NCBI RefSeq assembly: GCF_004011695.2
Contig: NC_082405.1
Location: forward strand, 2,231,001 to 2,295,000
Length of the DNA: 64,000 nt
Direction: 5' to 3'
Source of the DNA: Ascochyta rabiei
Lineage: Eukaryota; Ascomycota; Dothideomycetes; Pleosporales; Didymellaceae
Shown here: positions 1 to 11,837 of the stretch, in pieces
Layout: every line of letters begins with the position of its first letter
How positions within the stretch are numbered: position 1 is the stretch's first letter
Notes under the pieces: generated by a model
What the model saw: only the letters and a program-made list of their open reading frames with translations
Databases searched by the model: none
Told to the model about the DNA's origin: nothing
Translations under genes and position numbers: made by a program

Positions 1-194
1 TCACGCACACCCGGGGTTTCGCCTTGCCGCCCCCCGGCGCGAGCAACCTGGCTGGGAATCCTTCTTCTTTTTTCTCCACACACCGGTGGGACCCAGTGTG
101 GAGTCTGCACGGGGGTGCTCTCGCTTCTCGCGCCAGCTTTGTTTTCAGCTCGAAAGAGCCTTCGGACAGCGCTTCGACATGCATCTCCGGTATC

Positions 195-247
195 CCCCAG
201 GTGGACCTCCATCATGGCCAATGCCCACACGCCCCAATAATGTGGGG
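195..247. promoter_or_regulatory. candidate CreA-type sites upstream of the transporter gene
   Basis: CCCCAG at 195-200 (CTGGGG on the other strand) and GTGGGG at 242-247 both fit the fungal carbon-catabolite repressor consensus SYGGRG. A CCCCA at 232-236 faces the second site as an inverted pair. They lie 150-200 bp upstream of the ATG at 397. The consensus is short and this region is C-rich, so repression by CreA is an inference only. Confidence 0.3.
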
Positions 248-396
248 ACGGGGGACAGAGTACAAGTAGCTCTCGCTCGCCTCCATCGCTGCTTCTTCAG
301 CCTCTCCGTCTCCTTCACCCAGGCATCTCTCGTGTCTGTCGATTGACGCAGTCTCTCGTCTGTTCACTACTCACCTCATACCCACCCACCACAATC

Positions 397-1944
397 ATGC
401 TCACTGGAAAGTCTCTCCAGATGACCCAGCTTCTGCTGGTCGTCTTACCCTCTTTCGTCTTGTTTGGTTACAACCAGTCTGGTGTTGGCGGTCTCCTGTC
501 GCTTAGTGACTGGAACAAGCACTTTCCTTCGATCGACACGGTCCATGTTAGTGGCGCTCTGAAGAGCGAGAGGTCGACCAAGCAAGGTGCCGTTGTTGCC
601 ACCTTCACCCTTGGTGCCCTCTTCGGCGCACTTACCTGTTCCTGGATTGGCGATGTTCTTGGTCGCCGCAAGGTCATCTTCGTTGGCGCTATCTGCACTC
701 TTATTGGCGAGATCCTACAGTGCACCTCTTTCGGTATTGCCCAGTTCGTCGTTGGCCGCTTCATTCTCGGCTGGGGCGTTGGCCAGCTCAGTGCTACTGT
801 ACCTGTCTGGCAGTCTGAGTGTTCGTCCTCTGCCAACCGTGGTAAGCACGTCGTGCTTGACGGCTGCTTCATTGCCCTGGGCTACCTCCTCGAGGCCTGG
901 ATCAACCTCGGATTCTTCGAGCAGAACAACCTTCCTCTCCAATGGCGTATTCCTCTTGCCATCCCCACCGTTATCTCGCTCATCCCCATGGCCGTTGTCT
1001 TCGTTATCCCCGAGTCGCCTCGATGGTTGGTGAACAAGGGCCGCGTCGAGGATGCCAGGAAGAGCTTGTCTCAGTTCAAGGGCCTTGACCTCCACGATCC
1101 CGAGATTGCGTCTGAGATCAGCGCTATCGAACTTGCTCTCGAAGAGACAAAGGGCAGCGCCGTCAAGATCAGCGACATCTTCACTAACGGCAAGGACAAG
1201 CTGTTCTACCGATTCTCCCTATGCATCTTTCTGCAGTTCCTCCAGCAGATGTGCGGTTCCAATTTGATCTCCACCTACTCCACCATCATCTTCCAGCAGG
1301 GTCTCGGCCTTAGCTCGGAGACCTCCCGCATCCTGTCTGGTGGCGCACTCACCTGGAAATTCCTGTCCTGCTTTGTCGCCTTCTTTACTATCGACCGATT
1401 TGGTCGTCGCAAGCTCTTCATGTTCTCCGGCGCGGGCATGGCTTCGTGCATGTTGGCTCTTGCTGTCGCCTCCTCCTTCCCCAAGACCAACAACGCTGCG
1501 CAAATCGCCTCTGCGCTGTTCGTCTTCCTCTTCAACTTCTTCATCCCCGTTGGTTTCCTCGGCGCCAACTTCCTCTACTGCACCGAAGTCGCGCCCACAC
1601 GTCTCCGTGTCCCTATGGCCGGTATCTCAACCGCCAACCACTGGCTGTGGAACTTCGTCGTCAACATGGCCACCCCCGTCGCCATCGAGACCATCGGCTG
1701 GAAGTACTACCTCGTCTTCCTCATCATCTCCGCCATCATCGTGCCGGTTGTGTACTTCCTCTACCCCGAGACTATGGGCCGCTCGCTTGAGGAGCTTGAG
1801 ATGATGTTCAGCAGCGGCCGCAGCATCACCGGCATCGTGCGCGAGTCGAGGAGGCCGCTGACCGGCGGGTTCGCCAGCGACATCGTCTCTATCGAGAAGG
1901 GCGACGAGAAGAACGTCGACAAGGTCGAGTCGGTCCGCTCTTGA
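397..1944 (+). CDS. MFS sugar transporter (hexose/sugar porter family)
   Basis: Plasma-membrane sugar:proton symporter of the major facilitator superfamily, 515 residues, with no intron needed. The first in-frame ATG is at 397; the reading frame extends upstream only through a TTG. Family signatures appear in order: GYNQSGVGG in the first membrane segment (about residues 24-32), GRRK after TM2-3 (about 88), PESPRWL before the central loop (about 205), DRFGRRKLF in the second half, and PETMGRSLEELE near the C-terminus (about 457). About twelve hydrophobic segments are present and the length is normal for fungal sugar porters. The substrate cannot be told from sequence. Candidate CreA sites upstream would suit a sugar transporter. 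The next gene is a pseudogene on the other strand, so no operon-like context exists. Confidence 0.9.
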   Translation: MLTGKSLQMTQLLLVVLPSFVLFGYNQSGVGGLLSLSDWNKHFPSIDTVHVSGALKSERSTKQGAVVATFTLGALFGALTCSWIGDVLGRRKVIFVGAICTLIGEILQCTSFGIAQFVVGRFILGWGVGQLSATVPVWQSECSSSANRGKHVVLDGCFIALGYLLEAWINLGFFEQNNLPLQWRIPLAIPTVISLIPMAVVFVIPESPRWLVNKGRVEDARKSLSQFKGLDLHDPEIASEISAIELALEETKGSAVKISDIFTNGKDKLFYRFSLCIFLQFLQQMCGSNLISTYSTIIFQQGLGLSSETSRILSGGALTWKFLSCFVAFFTIDRFGRRKLFMFSGAGMASCMLALAVASSFPKTNNAAQIASALFVFLFNFFIPVGFLGANFLYCTEVAPTRLRVPMAGISTANHWLWNFVVNMATPVAIETIGWKYYLVFLIISAIIVPVVYFLYPETMGRSLEELEMMFSSGRSITGIVRESRRPLTGGFASDIVSIEKGDEKNVDKVESVRS

Positions 1945-2885
1945 GAAGGCATGGAAATGAAAACAGCAATGTAGTTGACAAAATACGTAGCATCATGACT
2001 GAATGAATCCTTTATATCACTTTCACAAACGAAAAACTGCAAGCGGTGACGAAGTTTTTTCCTTGCGCCTATCATGATCCACTGTCCTCCCTGCTCGTCT
2101 CCGATCACACCCGCGTTTCTTCACTCTCTGTGCCCCCAAACTTACGTTTCTTCGCAGGCCCGGACTGCCGTCAGTTCCCGATACCCTCCGACATCTCGGC
2201 CTCCGATGGCTCCACTTTCAGCCGCATCGGACATGTCCTGGGCTGGGTCGCGCGACGCTACCCGGTGCTGTTGGCTGATTTCTGTGTGAGTGTGGTGGTA
2301 GGTCTTGCGCTGGGCTGGTGGGCACTGTTAGTGTGGAAGGGGGGGGGGGGGGTAGTGGCGTTTGGAGGTCCTTGGATCTTTGGATTGCATGCGTCGAAGA
2401 CGGGGCGCTGGGTGCGTGTACACTGCTGTTGTGTGTGCTGAGTGTGTAGACGCGGGCGGTGGGTGTTTATTTTTTATTTTTTAACCATGGTAGGGCTTTG
2501 TTGCTGATGGTGATTGGTGGTTGATGGTCAGGTTGGTTTGGGTTAAACTGTGTTGTCTACGTAGCACGGTTTTCTGCTCATGGAGCTTCGTCGGGCGTTT
2601 TGCGCGACTTGTCTTGTGGCTAGGACGGTGAGGACGTGCAGGGTTGCAGCTTTGTAAGGACGTTGATTCAGGTTAAGACGTGTTTTCATGTATGTCTAGC
2701 TAACTAAGGGGCTTGAATGTGCAGAGGCTGGGGCGTTATATGGTCTTGCGGTTATCGACATTGTGAGTGAGGACTTTGTTTGCGAAAGTGTGGATTTGGG
2801 AGGTGAAGACAATGCTATGGTATGAAGCAAAAGAACGACCAGATACTACGCCTCGATTCTCATACCCTATCAAACACTCCAGCGC
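1945..2885. other. intergenic, no gene seen
   Basis: This is the transporter 3' flank. It contains a run of 14 G at 2339-2352 and G/T-rich low-complexity sequence. Open frames here are short and have no family resemblance or splice support. Confidence 0.5.
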
Positions 2886-4150
2886 TCAAGAAAGCGGATC
2901 CATGTCCTCCATGTCCACGCCCTCGTGCACAGTGACTCCAAAAGCGCGTAGTTGGTCTTGCAGAAGATCCTCCATCGTGATTCTTAGTTGCAATTGATGT
3001 ACGACGATGTCCCTCAAGACACGGTCTGATGGATGCTCCTCGATCTAATTGTGTATAGCAGATAGTAGCCTGCCAATGCGTTTGGGAGGATTGATAATTT
3101 CGAGGGTACGGAGGGTGCGCGGCAGGTCCTTGCACATCGAAGTCAAAGAATGTCGTTTAATTCGCGAAGTCATGAAGGCTTCGGATGGCGCGACGAGTCG
3201 TTCCAGAGCGGTGAACCTCCTCGGTTTTCTTGAGTAGCGTCCTACTGATACCTAGTTGCTCGGCGATCTCGGACCTTCTGCAAAGTAAGTCACGTAGGTC
3301 TCTGCTAAAGTCAATAACCAAACTTTTCAGCCGAATGTGTGCGCTGCACAAATGGTATGAGAGGTAGTCGTAGCTCGGTAGAGAGAAGTCGCAGTAGCCA
3401 CACGCTTCTGTGTGATCTTCTCTGTCTATGTGAGGCCAGGATTTGGGCAGTCCAAGGACAACTCTCAGGTGCTGTAAATTACGCAGGATACAGAGCATAT
3501 CATTGAGATACACAGCTGTGACATCCTCTTATTTGGTTCGATCGCGATAATGATTCTTTCGCAATGCAACGCCAACGATGTGTGAGATTGGTCGGAGTCG
3601 GCAAGGCCTCTGACAGTGGTACACACGCTACTGGCATCAGGTCCTTCACGTTAGGAGGGAAAGCCAGGCCTAATCCCAGATAACGAAGCAGAGCAATCAC
3701 GACGAACTGACATGAAGTCGTTTTTGTCGTGCGAAGATGACGCAGCTTCTGGGAGCTCGCCACCAGCTCGTTGTCTAGTGCAAGTTTGTCACCACCAGAC
3801 AACATGCTCATCTCGTTGTGTGTTGCCTCAAGCTTCTTCATTCTCTTGCCATAGCAGTCCGTCTCCGTCACAGAATTCATAGTAAGACCTGCCAAATCGG
3901 GCAAGAGGATCAAGAAGATGCCGACAACAGCTGGCTCGTATCCGTCGCTCGCTTGATCGATCCATCTTCGACTAGCGCGTGGTCGAGCTGCGAGAAATCC
4001 GATATATCGATCGCGCAACTTTTCCCGGCCACATGTGCACGGCAAGTGACACACCCAGTCCTCGACATGGTCGTACCATCTTTGAGAGAAGGTAATGCCG
4101 GGTTTCTGGACGATGGCGGCGATCACAGAAAAGTCGAAGAGCGTGCGAAG
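2886..4150 (-). pseudogene. decayed C2H2-type zinc-finger-like protein gene, interrupted by a MITE
   Basis: Protein-like sequence runs on the minus strand in three blocks. The first block (about 4150-3560) is Leu-rich and helical. The second (about 3513-3160) holds a possible C2H2 finger, CGYCDF followed by H-x4-H, and then the phrase LLKKTEEVHRSGTTRRAIRSL. The third (about 3175-2886) reads DLPRTLRTLEIINPPKRIG and ends in MEDMDPLS-stop. Block three needs a frame change from block two and contains an in-frame TAG (after LLSAIHN) that a CAG-to-TAG change would explain. At the 5' end the coding frame stops at 4150, exactly where a 418-bp MITE is inserted; the frame continues sensibly beyond the element for a few codons (QTAILLRTLFDF across the junction). 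A normal multi-exon gene with missed introns is the alternative. The function is not recognised. Confidence 0.5.
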
Positions 4151-4576
4151 CAAGCTTGTCAACAAACAAAACAAACAATGTTTCAAGCCTCTGTTTGATT
4201 TGTTTGACGCTTTTTAGCAACGGGCTATTGTTTTGTTGAGTTTGAGCCCTAATTTTCTAATTTTGTTTGTTTGTTTCATTGAATATTGAAAGAAGACCAG
4301 GTGGCTAGGGCGGGAGCAGTCAGGGTAGCCTCGGCTGTGTTGTAATCACGTGTCCTTCCAACCCCTTCATCCCCCCAATTTTACACATGACATTCTCTAT
4401 CACCCTCACTTAGGTATACAAACCAAATCAAACGAAAACAATAATTTCTGATAGATTCATTGATTTTGTTTGATTTTGAGGCCTCCTGCAGTTTTGTTTG
4501 TTTGATTTGAGATAATCAAACAAAATTAAGACAAAATTATGGAATCCATTTGATTTTTGACAAGCCTGGTGCGAAG
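4143..4576. mobile_element. hAT-like MITE with 8-bp target site duplication
   Basis: The element proper is 4151-4568 (418 bp). The left end is CAAGCTTGTCAACAAACAAA; the right end read inward on the other strand is CAGGCTTGTCAAAAATCAAA, giving terminal inverted repeats of about 20 bp. The flanking octamers are identical, GTGCGAAG at 4143-4150 and at 4569-4576. An 8-bp duplication and CA(A/G)G termini are usual for the hAT superfamily. The interior is A/T-rich with repeated GTTTGATTTG-like motifs and no coding capacity, so it is non-autonomous. It disrupts the 5' part of the neighbouring minus-strand gene. Confidence 0.8.
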
Positions 4577-5342
4577 GAGAATTGCTGTCTGATTACGCGT
4601 CCACTAATTAGCGCACCTTTTCAGAACGACGTTCGCATATAGGCATTATCGATAGACTGGGAGAAGTCGGGACTGGCGAGAGCGAGGTGACGGTAGTGGG
4701 CAGTACCGGAAAGGAGAGAGGTGACGCGAAGCAGGTCTTGGAGGTTAACCATGGGGGGCGTCCTGCGGCTGTTGAGCGGTACAGGCGATTGTAATCGATG
4801 GAAGAAGATGGGAGACTAACGTTTAGAGGTGAGAGTGTGCACAACCTGTTGACTTAGCTGACCGTGCTTTGTTGTTGTAGGTGAAGGCAAAGTGCGTGCG
4901 CAAGCTCCACCGGATCATCTTGTAAAGCTTCTCGCACGAAGAAATCACTGTCTTAAACCAGTTTGCATTGTCCATCTTCGATTCCACGCAAAATACCTTG
5001 CCTATCTTGCAACATACGACTAATCTGCGCCTCCCTCCTGCAGAGCAGCAAAAGCCGGACACAAAAGCCGCAACGTTCATTCAACAAAAGTGGTATGGAG
5101 GTCCTGAGTAGAGACGATAGTGCTGAGGAAGGCGAATACATAACCTTAGTCCTCTATAACTACGTATACTCAAGGGCCTTTGCTGCTCCATATTGAAGAC
5201 ATCCAGAGAGTGTAAGAGCGCCCACGAATTTACTCAGTCACCAATCGTCTACATCTCATACCCACTGCAACGATGCATCGCTAGACCTCGGATCACTCAG
5301 ACTTTTGACACTCATCGGCTTCCCTCGAGGTTGGTCTGTTCG
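4577..5342. other. intergenic, no gene seen
   Basis: It may contain the lost 5' end of the MITE-interrupted gene close to 4577-4640. Other short frames on both strands overlap one another and show no domain. Confidence 0.4.
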
Positions 5343-6822
5343 TTACCAGAGTAAAACCGGCTTGATCGTACTCCCAAGATGCATGTCCGTCAGAGCCTTC
5401 TCGAAATCCTCAGACTGACTTCGTTAGATGGGTTATAGCCAATTAACAGTGCAAAATTATCTCTTACTGGGTAGTACTTGACCAGCTTCTCGATCGGACT
5501 TTCGCTCAGTGTTAGCATCCGCGTGTACGGTACCCGGATGAAACTCACAAGTTGCCTTGCCGATACCAATCGATCATCTGCGGTATGAACTGATGGCAGT
5601 CGTAAGTACTGATACGTAGGAACATCCTGCAAAATACTGACCTTGGATGGCTGTGCGTTTCCCTCAACGGACCCACGAATAGCGGTACCGCGCTGCAATC
5701 GTCAGTATAATCGAAACTAGCTTCCCCGCTCTACTCACATTCAACAGCTCGCCAAGATCAAGATCCATTGTCTTCCCGTTCACGATGCCGATCAAGATGA
5801 TCTGGCCTTTGAAATGCAATGCCTTGACCGCGCCCGCAATTAGGGGTACTACACCCGTTGTGTCAAAGACCGCATTGGCGCCCGCTGGCACAATCTCTCG
5901 GATAGCTATAGGAAGGTCGGCTGTTAGATTCCTGAAGTTTGACGTATCAATCACATGTGTTGCTCCCATCTCTTTAGCAAGAGCAAGTCGCGACTGGATC
6001 CTTTCCACTGCGATGATGGTCTTCGCGCCTCGAACATTGGCAGCCTGCATCTATATCAGAACAAGAGGTTCGCTGAGATGCTGCACATCAATGTAGAGCT
6101 GGCTGACCATAATTGCGGACATGCCGACACCTCCCAGGCCAAGAACCTTTCACAAATAGGTCAGCACTCATGTATGTTACAGTGCTCTGAGAGGTTATGG
6201 CTCCACTCACAACAACAGCGTCCTTATTCCCAACATCCACTACCTCAGTCACGGAAGCAGCTCCCGTTTGGTAGCCACAACCCATAGGAGCGAACAGCTT
6301 CAGCTCTTCTTCATCCTTCACAAGCTGCTCGACGTTCACGACGGATGCCCCTTTCACCAACGCAATACTGGAGAAGCTCGACTGGCCAAAGAATAATCCG
6401 CCAGCAGACTTTCCATCGTCCACTTGAAAGACGCCAGGCACACTGGAGAGATTCTTCACGTGGAACTCGTTGCAATAGCCTGGTGTCTCATCTTCACAGG
6501 CCCGACACTGCTCGTTACCACAGTAGTCAAAACTTAGTAAGACCTTGTCCCCTTTCTTAACGTGGCTGATATTGCTTCCAATTCGCTCGACGATGCCAGC
6601 ACCCTCATGGCCCATGATTTTCGGGTACGGTTGGAACCCAGGTGTGTCTTCTGGAAATGTCGAGATGGCAATATCGGTGTGGCATATACCCGAGGCTACG
6701 ATTCGGACCAGAAGCTCGTCCTCGTTTGGCTCTCTCAACTGCACCTTCACTATGCGCCATCGAGGATGGGTGCCGTCTGGTGCGTCGCTCACAATCGCGG
6801 TCGTTGAGATAGGATATGACAT
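5343..6822 (-). CDS. zinc-dependent alcohol dehydrogenase (MDR, aryl-alcohol dehydrogenase-like)
   Basis: Cytosolic NAD(P)-dependent medium-chain dehydrogenase/reductase, 385 residues. Exons on the minus strand: 6822-6211, 6146-6108, 6050-5739, 5692-5642, 5589-5549, 5498-5468 and 5414-5343. All joins keep frame and use GT/AG with CTAAC- or CTGAC-like branch sites. Catalytic zinc ligands are visible as Cys47 in GICHTD and His72 in GHEGAG. The structural zinc lobe reads CGNEQCRACEDETPGYC, with the first spacing longer than the usual C-x2-C. The 39-bp exon 2 encodes the Rossmann GLGGVG loop. The C-terminus is typical (FIPQMIDWYRQGN, then FPIEKLVKYYP, then DMHLGSTIKPVLLW). Six introns in about 1.5 kb is many, and the last exons are only 41 and 31 bp. 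The substrate is unknown; benzyl or aryl alcohols are a family-level guess. Confidence 0.87.
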
Positions 6823-7422
6823 CTTGGAATAAGGAAAGATTAGAACTAAGCAAGGGATAATTGAATGTTTGACTCGAGACTCAACACCCGGACATTGGAT
6901 GGTATTATAGTACGTATTTCAGCCAAGCCGTAACGGGCACTCCGGAGGAGAGCAAAGCAAAACATGGGAAGCTAGTGGCCAATCAACGCCACGCGAAGAA
7001 TGCACCACGTCTCACTTTAATCTAAGAAGTACTCTAAGATGGCAACCGCCAGCTTATCCTTAGTGTATATTCGGTCCGAGGTTCACTTTTGTAGCCGGTC
7101 GCAACTCACGTGACCTTACACACAACCAATCAAACAACCGAAAACGCTACTGTCACTTGCCCTTATTTTTGCATTTAATCACGGTTTTCTTGGATCTAAT
7201 CATGACTCAGAAGTGCAGAAAAATCTTTGTTGAACTGCCGCAATGTAAAACAAGGCACCGTCTTTCCTCAGATACGCCGCTTTCCTGAGCCAAGAAATCT
7301 GTGGTTGACAACGCCAATAGGCAACCAAACCCTGACCAAGTTCTCCGCGGTCGATTGTAATGTCAGTACGTCAAATCTAGCCAACATTCTAGATTGTTCT
7401 TGCAGAGGCTCTTCAGTGTGGC
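6823..7422. other. intergenic; upstream region of the alcohol dehydrogenase gene
   Basis: Holds the promoter of the minus-strand dehydrogenase and the 3' flank of the next minus-strand gene. A TCACGTGA E-box-like palindrome lies near 7106-7113. Nothing else is supported. Confidence 0.4.
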
Positions 7423-9672
7423 TTAACCGAACTTCCTCTTCCTAGACTTCCTCTCTTTGTCGGAATGAAGGTCCTTCTTCTCTTGGATCACGCGCTTGCG
7501 GTCTAGTTTGATAACTTCAGCGTGGAGTGAGAGGAACCCCTTGTCAGGGTCGAATCCGTTGCTAGGATCAATCGGTGACTCGATGTTGGCCTCTCTGAGC
7601 AAGGAAGGCACGTCGCTGAGCATGACTTGGATGCGGTCATTCTCGCGGCACCACTTGATGAGTGCTGTGATAGGCCCAGCGTTGAGACCCGAGGGCAGCT
7701 CCTGTAGCCCGAGTGCAATAGCAAGGAGAGGGTAGTCTTGTGCCTCCCAGATGAGGCTGGACCAGTGTTCTGCCGTGTAATCGGTTGCTTCCATGTCTGG
7801 AGGCTCATTGTGGATACGAGAGCCGTCTTCCTGAAGATCCCGCCAGGTTATGTATCCGTCGACTGTGCTGGCTTTACAGGTCGAAGCAGGAGGCAGACAT
7901 CGGACCATGTTAATGACATTTGCAACATCGCTAGGACCCATTCCTGAGCGTGACAGACGACTACCTCCTCCTCGCCACTGATAGTGTGAAGGGAAGTAGC
8001 ACAAAAGTTCCATGATCGTGAACTCGACGTCTTGAAGAAGCGTGATGTCGATATGAACCGGTGTGGCCACGCTCTTGAAAGAGCAGAACCTCTTTCGATC
8101 TTGCTTAACGAGATAGTTGCCAGCATCTGTGTCTTTATCCTTCATAGCCAGCGCCATAAGGCTGGCGATAGGTTGCTTGGTCTTTCGAGAAGTCATCGGT
8201 ATACCTGTACCGCTCCAGGTTTTACCTGGCGTAGGTGTGAATGCCGCTGTGCCATTCGGATCTAACGCCTTCAGCCAGCGCCAACCGTCTTCAAGATCGA
8301 TGACATGATCTGGGCAGTCACGAGCCTCCACATAGTGCGATTTCGGTTGGGCGACTGAAGTGACGAGGGCTGTAGGCTGCTTCATGTCGGCACCGATAAT
8401 GCTGCTTACCAAGCCGCTATCGATCTCAGAGATTCCTTTCATGTGCGACCATGGCAGCACCCAATCAATTCCTTCGAAGTTAAAAACCTCGTGGTCAGAT
8501 CCATCACTGAACGTAGACATTTGCGGCAACAAGCCGAACTCTGGATGTGATTTGCCACCCGGAATGTAGTTCTGGAGCCCACCCTGATGAACCTCCTCAC
8601 ATGTCAAAGGCAACGGACCCACCGGAGTGAGTTTGAATGCTTGGCGGAACGGGTCGAAGACGACAGGATGGAGTCCAGACCAGCAGACTTGACGCCATCC
8701 CATCGGGAGGATTAATCCAGGTACGTAGGAGACATCAGGCAAACCGTTCCTGAGAGGGACATAATGCGGTTCAAAGACAAGACGTGGATCTGCTGCCGGC
8801 CACGGGTATGATGGATGGCTGCTCCCACCGGGTGGATACATTAGCTGCCAGTCCGTGGAATGTAGAGTGGGCAGTTCGTCACCATGAGCAATAGCCATCT
8901 CGAAGGAAGAAGTGGCGGGCTCAGCGGATGTGAAGATTTGCTGTGATGGCTCTTGCGGCGAGATTGGTGGAGCTTGAGTGACCCGTTTGGTTGGCTTGAA
9001 TATCGAATTGGTCTCTTCTATGGGTTCATGCTTGTTAGAGGGAACAAGATTGAGTCTAAGTATCTTACCTTGATTCTTCATCTTGTTCTTCAGGCGAGAA
9101 CTGCGACGAGTTGACGATTGAGTGGAGTGTTCAAGCGCCGACTCTGCGTCAACCTCGATTAACGTGGGTAAGGCCCTTAGTCTGCGTTGAGATAGGACAC
9201 TCGGCTCTTTGGATTCAAAAGAGAATGCGTTGTCCGACGTTGATGGCGAGAATGGAGTGTTGAAGTGACTGACAACGGCATCTGGAGTGCCTGGCGGGCG
9301 AACGCGTCCCCTTCGCTCAGGAGAACGAGGTGATTCTTTCTTGTTGCCGCAGTGGCCGTCAAAAAGCACATCTGTAGACTGGTATGAAGAAACATCGTAA
9401 GTGTAGGAAGGTGTTTGTGGGGATGGAAGTCCATGCCAGTTGGACTTGACTCGCTTGAGCATCGGTGTTCGCGGTCGCGGAATCATGGTATCTGAGGAAT
9501 TATCAAGTCCAAGCTGTGCATCATGATCACCAAGTGTGACGCCTTTAGCTGAACATGCTGTTGACAGTCAGATTTGGATGCTTATGGACTCATGAGTGTT
9601 TGGTCACATACAGGTATCGAAGCGTCTCAGTCCTACGCCAGCTTGCGATTTCGGTGGTGCCTCGTCTGTCAT
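7423..9672 (-). CDS. unrecognised protein, paralogue 1 of a local three-member family
   Basis: Model of three exons: 9672-9612, 9557-9069 and 9017-7423, 714 residues. The start at 9672 lies upstream of the long open frame; a GTATGT...CAACAG intron joins it in frame. The 51-bp in-frame stretch 9068-9018 (GTAAGA...CTCTAAC...ATAG) is an intron although it contains no stop. The N-terminal third is low-complexity and rich in Pro, Ser and Arg (RRSSRLKNK near the first-second third border), possibly a nuclear localisation signal. The C-terminal half has two blocks shared with the genes at 13.5 and 15.9 kb: FTIMELLCYFP (about residue 515) and GPITALIKWCREN (about residue 629), followed by DVPSLL. The tail is Lys/Arg-rich. 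I recognise no catalytic motif; a nuclear or chromatin role is only suggested by composition. Confidence 0.75.
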
Positions 9673-10323
9673 GACGCTATCAGTCATGATCAATAGATTT
9701 CCTAGATACTGACCACTGGGATGAAGCGCTTGTGGGAGCGGAAATGGTATACGTATTGCGCGCTCCATGGTATTTCGAAGCTTCTCGGCACTGTTTGGAG
9801 GCAGCTAGTGTTGATGAGGGAGTGGTCTTGAGGTCATGGCTGATGATCAGAGGTGCTCGTCCCCTTTGCAATTTCTTGGATCACAGTGAGAAGGAAGGTG
9901 AATTGGGTCGCAAATCCAGGTCAGATTTGGTACCAACTCTCATTCACCTTCACTCGGTGACCTCACAATTGCCTAGGCATACTACCAGAATGCAGTTGAT
10001 GGCCAATTATATTTGTTCAGTACTCAAGACTTCCGATACAGCATCCGAGCGTTGGATAGCTTGTTTGCGGTTATAGTGGTGGATTGCAAAGTAGGGCAAC
10101 AATGGTTGGGCCACGATAAAGGAAGGGAATGAAGGGCGGTGAAGGCAAGTTCGTCAAACATTCGCGTAAGACCTATTTAGTAAGGCATTTGTGACTGTAA
10201 GGATTCGAGAAGAACGAAAAATGTACGTGGAACAAGGCCTGAGCAGTTACAGAGTTGATGTTACCTAGGTAGTACTTGATGTTGGTTGCCTCTGTGGATG
10301 TTATAGGTGCATGTGTTGTGCAC
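9673..10323. other. intergenic, no gene seen
   Basis: Upstream of the 714-residue gene and downstream of the carboxypeptidase gene. A 114-codon plus-strand frame (9732-10076) has no family resemblance and is not believed. Confidence 0.4.
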
Positions 10324-11837
10324 TCAATAGAAGATTGCAGGTCCTTCTCCGTCAAAGAAAGTCTCGTCCAACAGACTCAGCAGAACCTTTTGACCCACCC
10401 ACGACTCCTCGACAGTGGGTCGAATGCGCTCAGGGGGAAGCACGAAGCCAAAGTCACCAGTGTCGGGCAATTCGATGGTGTAGGACCACTCAGCTCGGCC
10501 TACAGCATAGACATGGTCAACACCCACACCGGTGGTGGGGTAAAGTACAGCACCACTGGGTCCGAAGGTATAGGTAGTCTGGTTGGTGGAATTTGCTGCA
10601 ATCTCCTGGCTCATCAAAGAGGCAGCACGTGTCCATCTGCCAAGCTCCGGCGCATAAAGGTACTCATTATGGCCGAACGGACAGAGGATAAGCTGGCTAT
10701 AGCTGTGCCAGTCGATGTAGAGCTTGATACCCTGCTCGTCACGGATGTTGCGGAGGAAGTCGTCCATCGCAGCATTCTCTGGGGCGTCACGTGGTCGTAC
10801 ACCACGGTAGGTCTGCGAGCACTCATTGTCAGAAGCTCCACGTGTATTGGCATCCCAGTTGTGCTCCCAGTTCCTGTTGATATCACGTCCGTAGCAGGTC
10901 TGATTCGCAGCAGTAGCTGGGGGCGGCTGACGGTTCTTCCGCCACAGTCTGTCTGTTGTTTGAGTATGGACAAAGCCTGCTAGAGTTAGCAGATAAACTG
11001 TGTACATAGTAGTCGAGACATACCATCCGGATTGACAATTGGAAAGATGTAGAAATCGTAGCTGTTCAGAAAGGTCTGTGTTAGATTGTCACCTGACTTG
11101 TAGCCATCGACGAGCTGCTTGGTTATGTACTCCAGTGTCTGGACACTATCAGAAATTGCCGTAGCTTGATTAAAACTCTTTTTGTTACTCACCGGTGCAA
11201 CGATCCACTCTCTAGCATGGACGGTGCCATGCCAGAGTACAGCGGGTTTCCCCGGACCATCGGCGCCCCACATATGGATACTGTGCACAACGGTTAGCCA
11301 AAGTCGTACATGGAAACGTTGGAAAGGGCAAGATGCAAAGACTCGTAAGGCTTGGTAGCGTCCAGTGGTAACTTACCCGTAGATATCACGACCTTCATAA
11401 GAAGTACCTGAGCTAGTCCAGTTCGAATTCTCAGGGAATGACTCTTGTAGCTGCTTGAAGTACTCGATATGGTCTTCGTAAGGGTGGTAGCTATCGAACC
11501 AGTCACCGCTGGTGTTGTAATCCTGTCTCTTCCAATACGACCTGACCTCAGCCTCAGAAGCGATTGAAGCTCCGAGATCTGCATGAAGAACTCGTGAGTT
11601 CAAGCCCAATGCTTCGAACCGGGCCACTTCGTGTCGAGGTATTGCAACATCGATATGGTCAGAGGCTGACTCCCACACGTTGTGAGACAGTTTTGCGAGC
11701 CTCTCCTGGACATCCGCTACATGTCTTCCGGTTTTGACATGGTAAACTTTGGTCCCTTCGTACAAACTTACGGATGGGCTACGGATGGAGACACCCGCAG
11801 CGAGGGACGCTAGAGCAAGATGAAGAACGAATCTCAT
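10324..11837 (-). CDS. secreted metallocarboxypeptidase, M14 (carboxypeptidase A type)
   Basis: Extracellular zinc exopeptidase that removes C-terminal residues; 438 residues. Exons: 11837-11377, 11280-11193, 11138-11024 and 10976-10324, all in frame. A signal peptide (MRFVLHLALASLAAGVS) is followed by an M14 propeptide up to about residue 115. Zinc ligands are His175 and Glu178 in HAREW, and His312 in DWHSYSQ. INRNW provides substrate-binding residues, the Tyr in DHVYAVG matches the catalytic-site tyrosine, and the general base is Glu390 in SYTIELPD. For intron 2 the acceptor after TCCAG is preferred because it restores the family alignment at REWIVAP-TLEYI. Several N-glycosylation sequons (NLT, NST, NQT) fit secretion. 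Specificity (A versus B type) is not resolved. Confidence 0.92.

Noticed and set aside
2046..2441. 131-codon plus-strand ORF after the transporter gene
   Set aside because: Includes a run of 14 G, has no domain, and overlaps another unrelated frame; treated as 3' flank.
10276..10983. 235-codon plus-strand ORF
   Set aside because: Lies entirely opposite the last exon of the carboxypeptidase gene, which has all catalytic residues.
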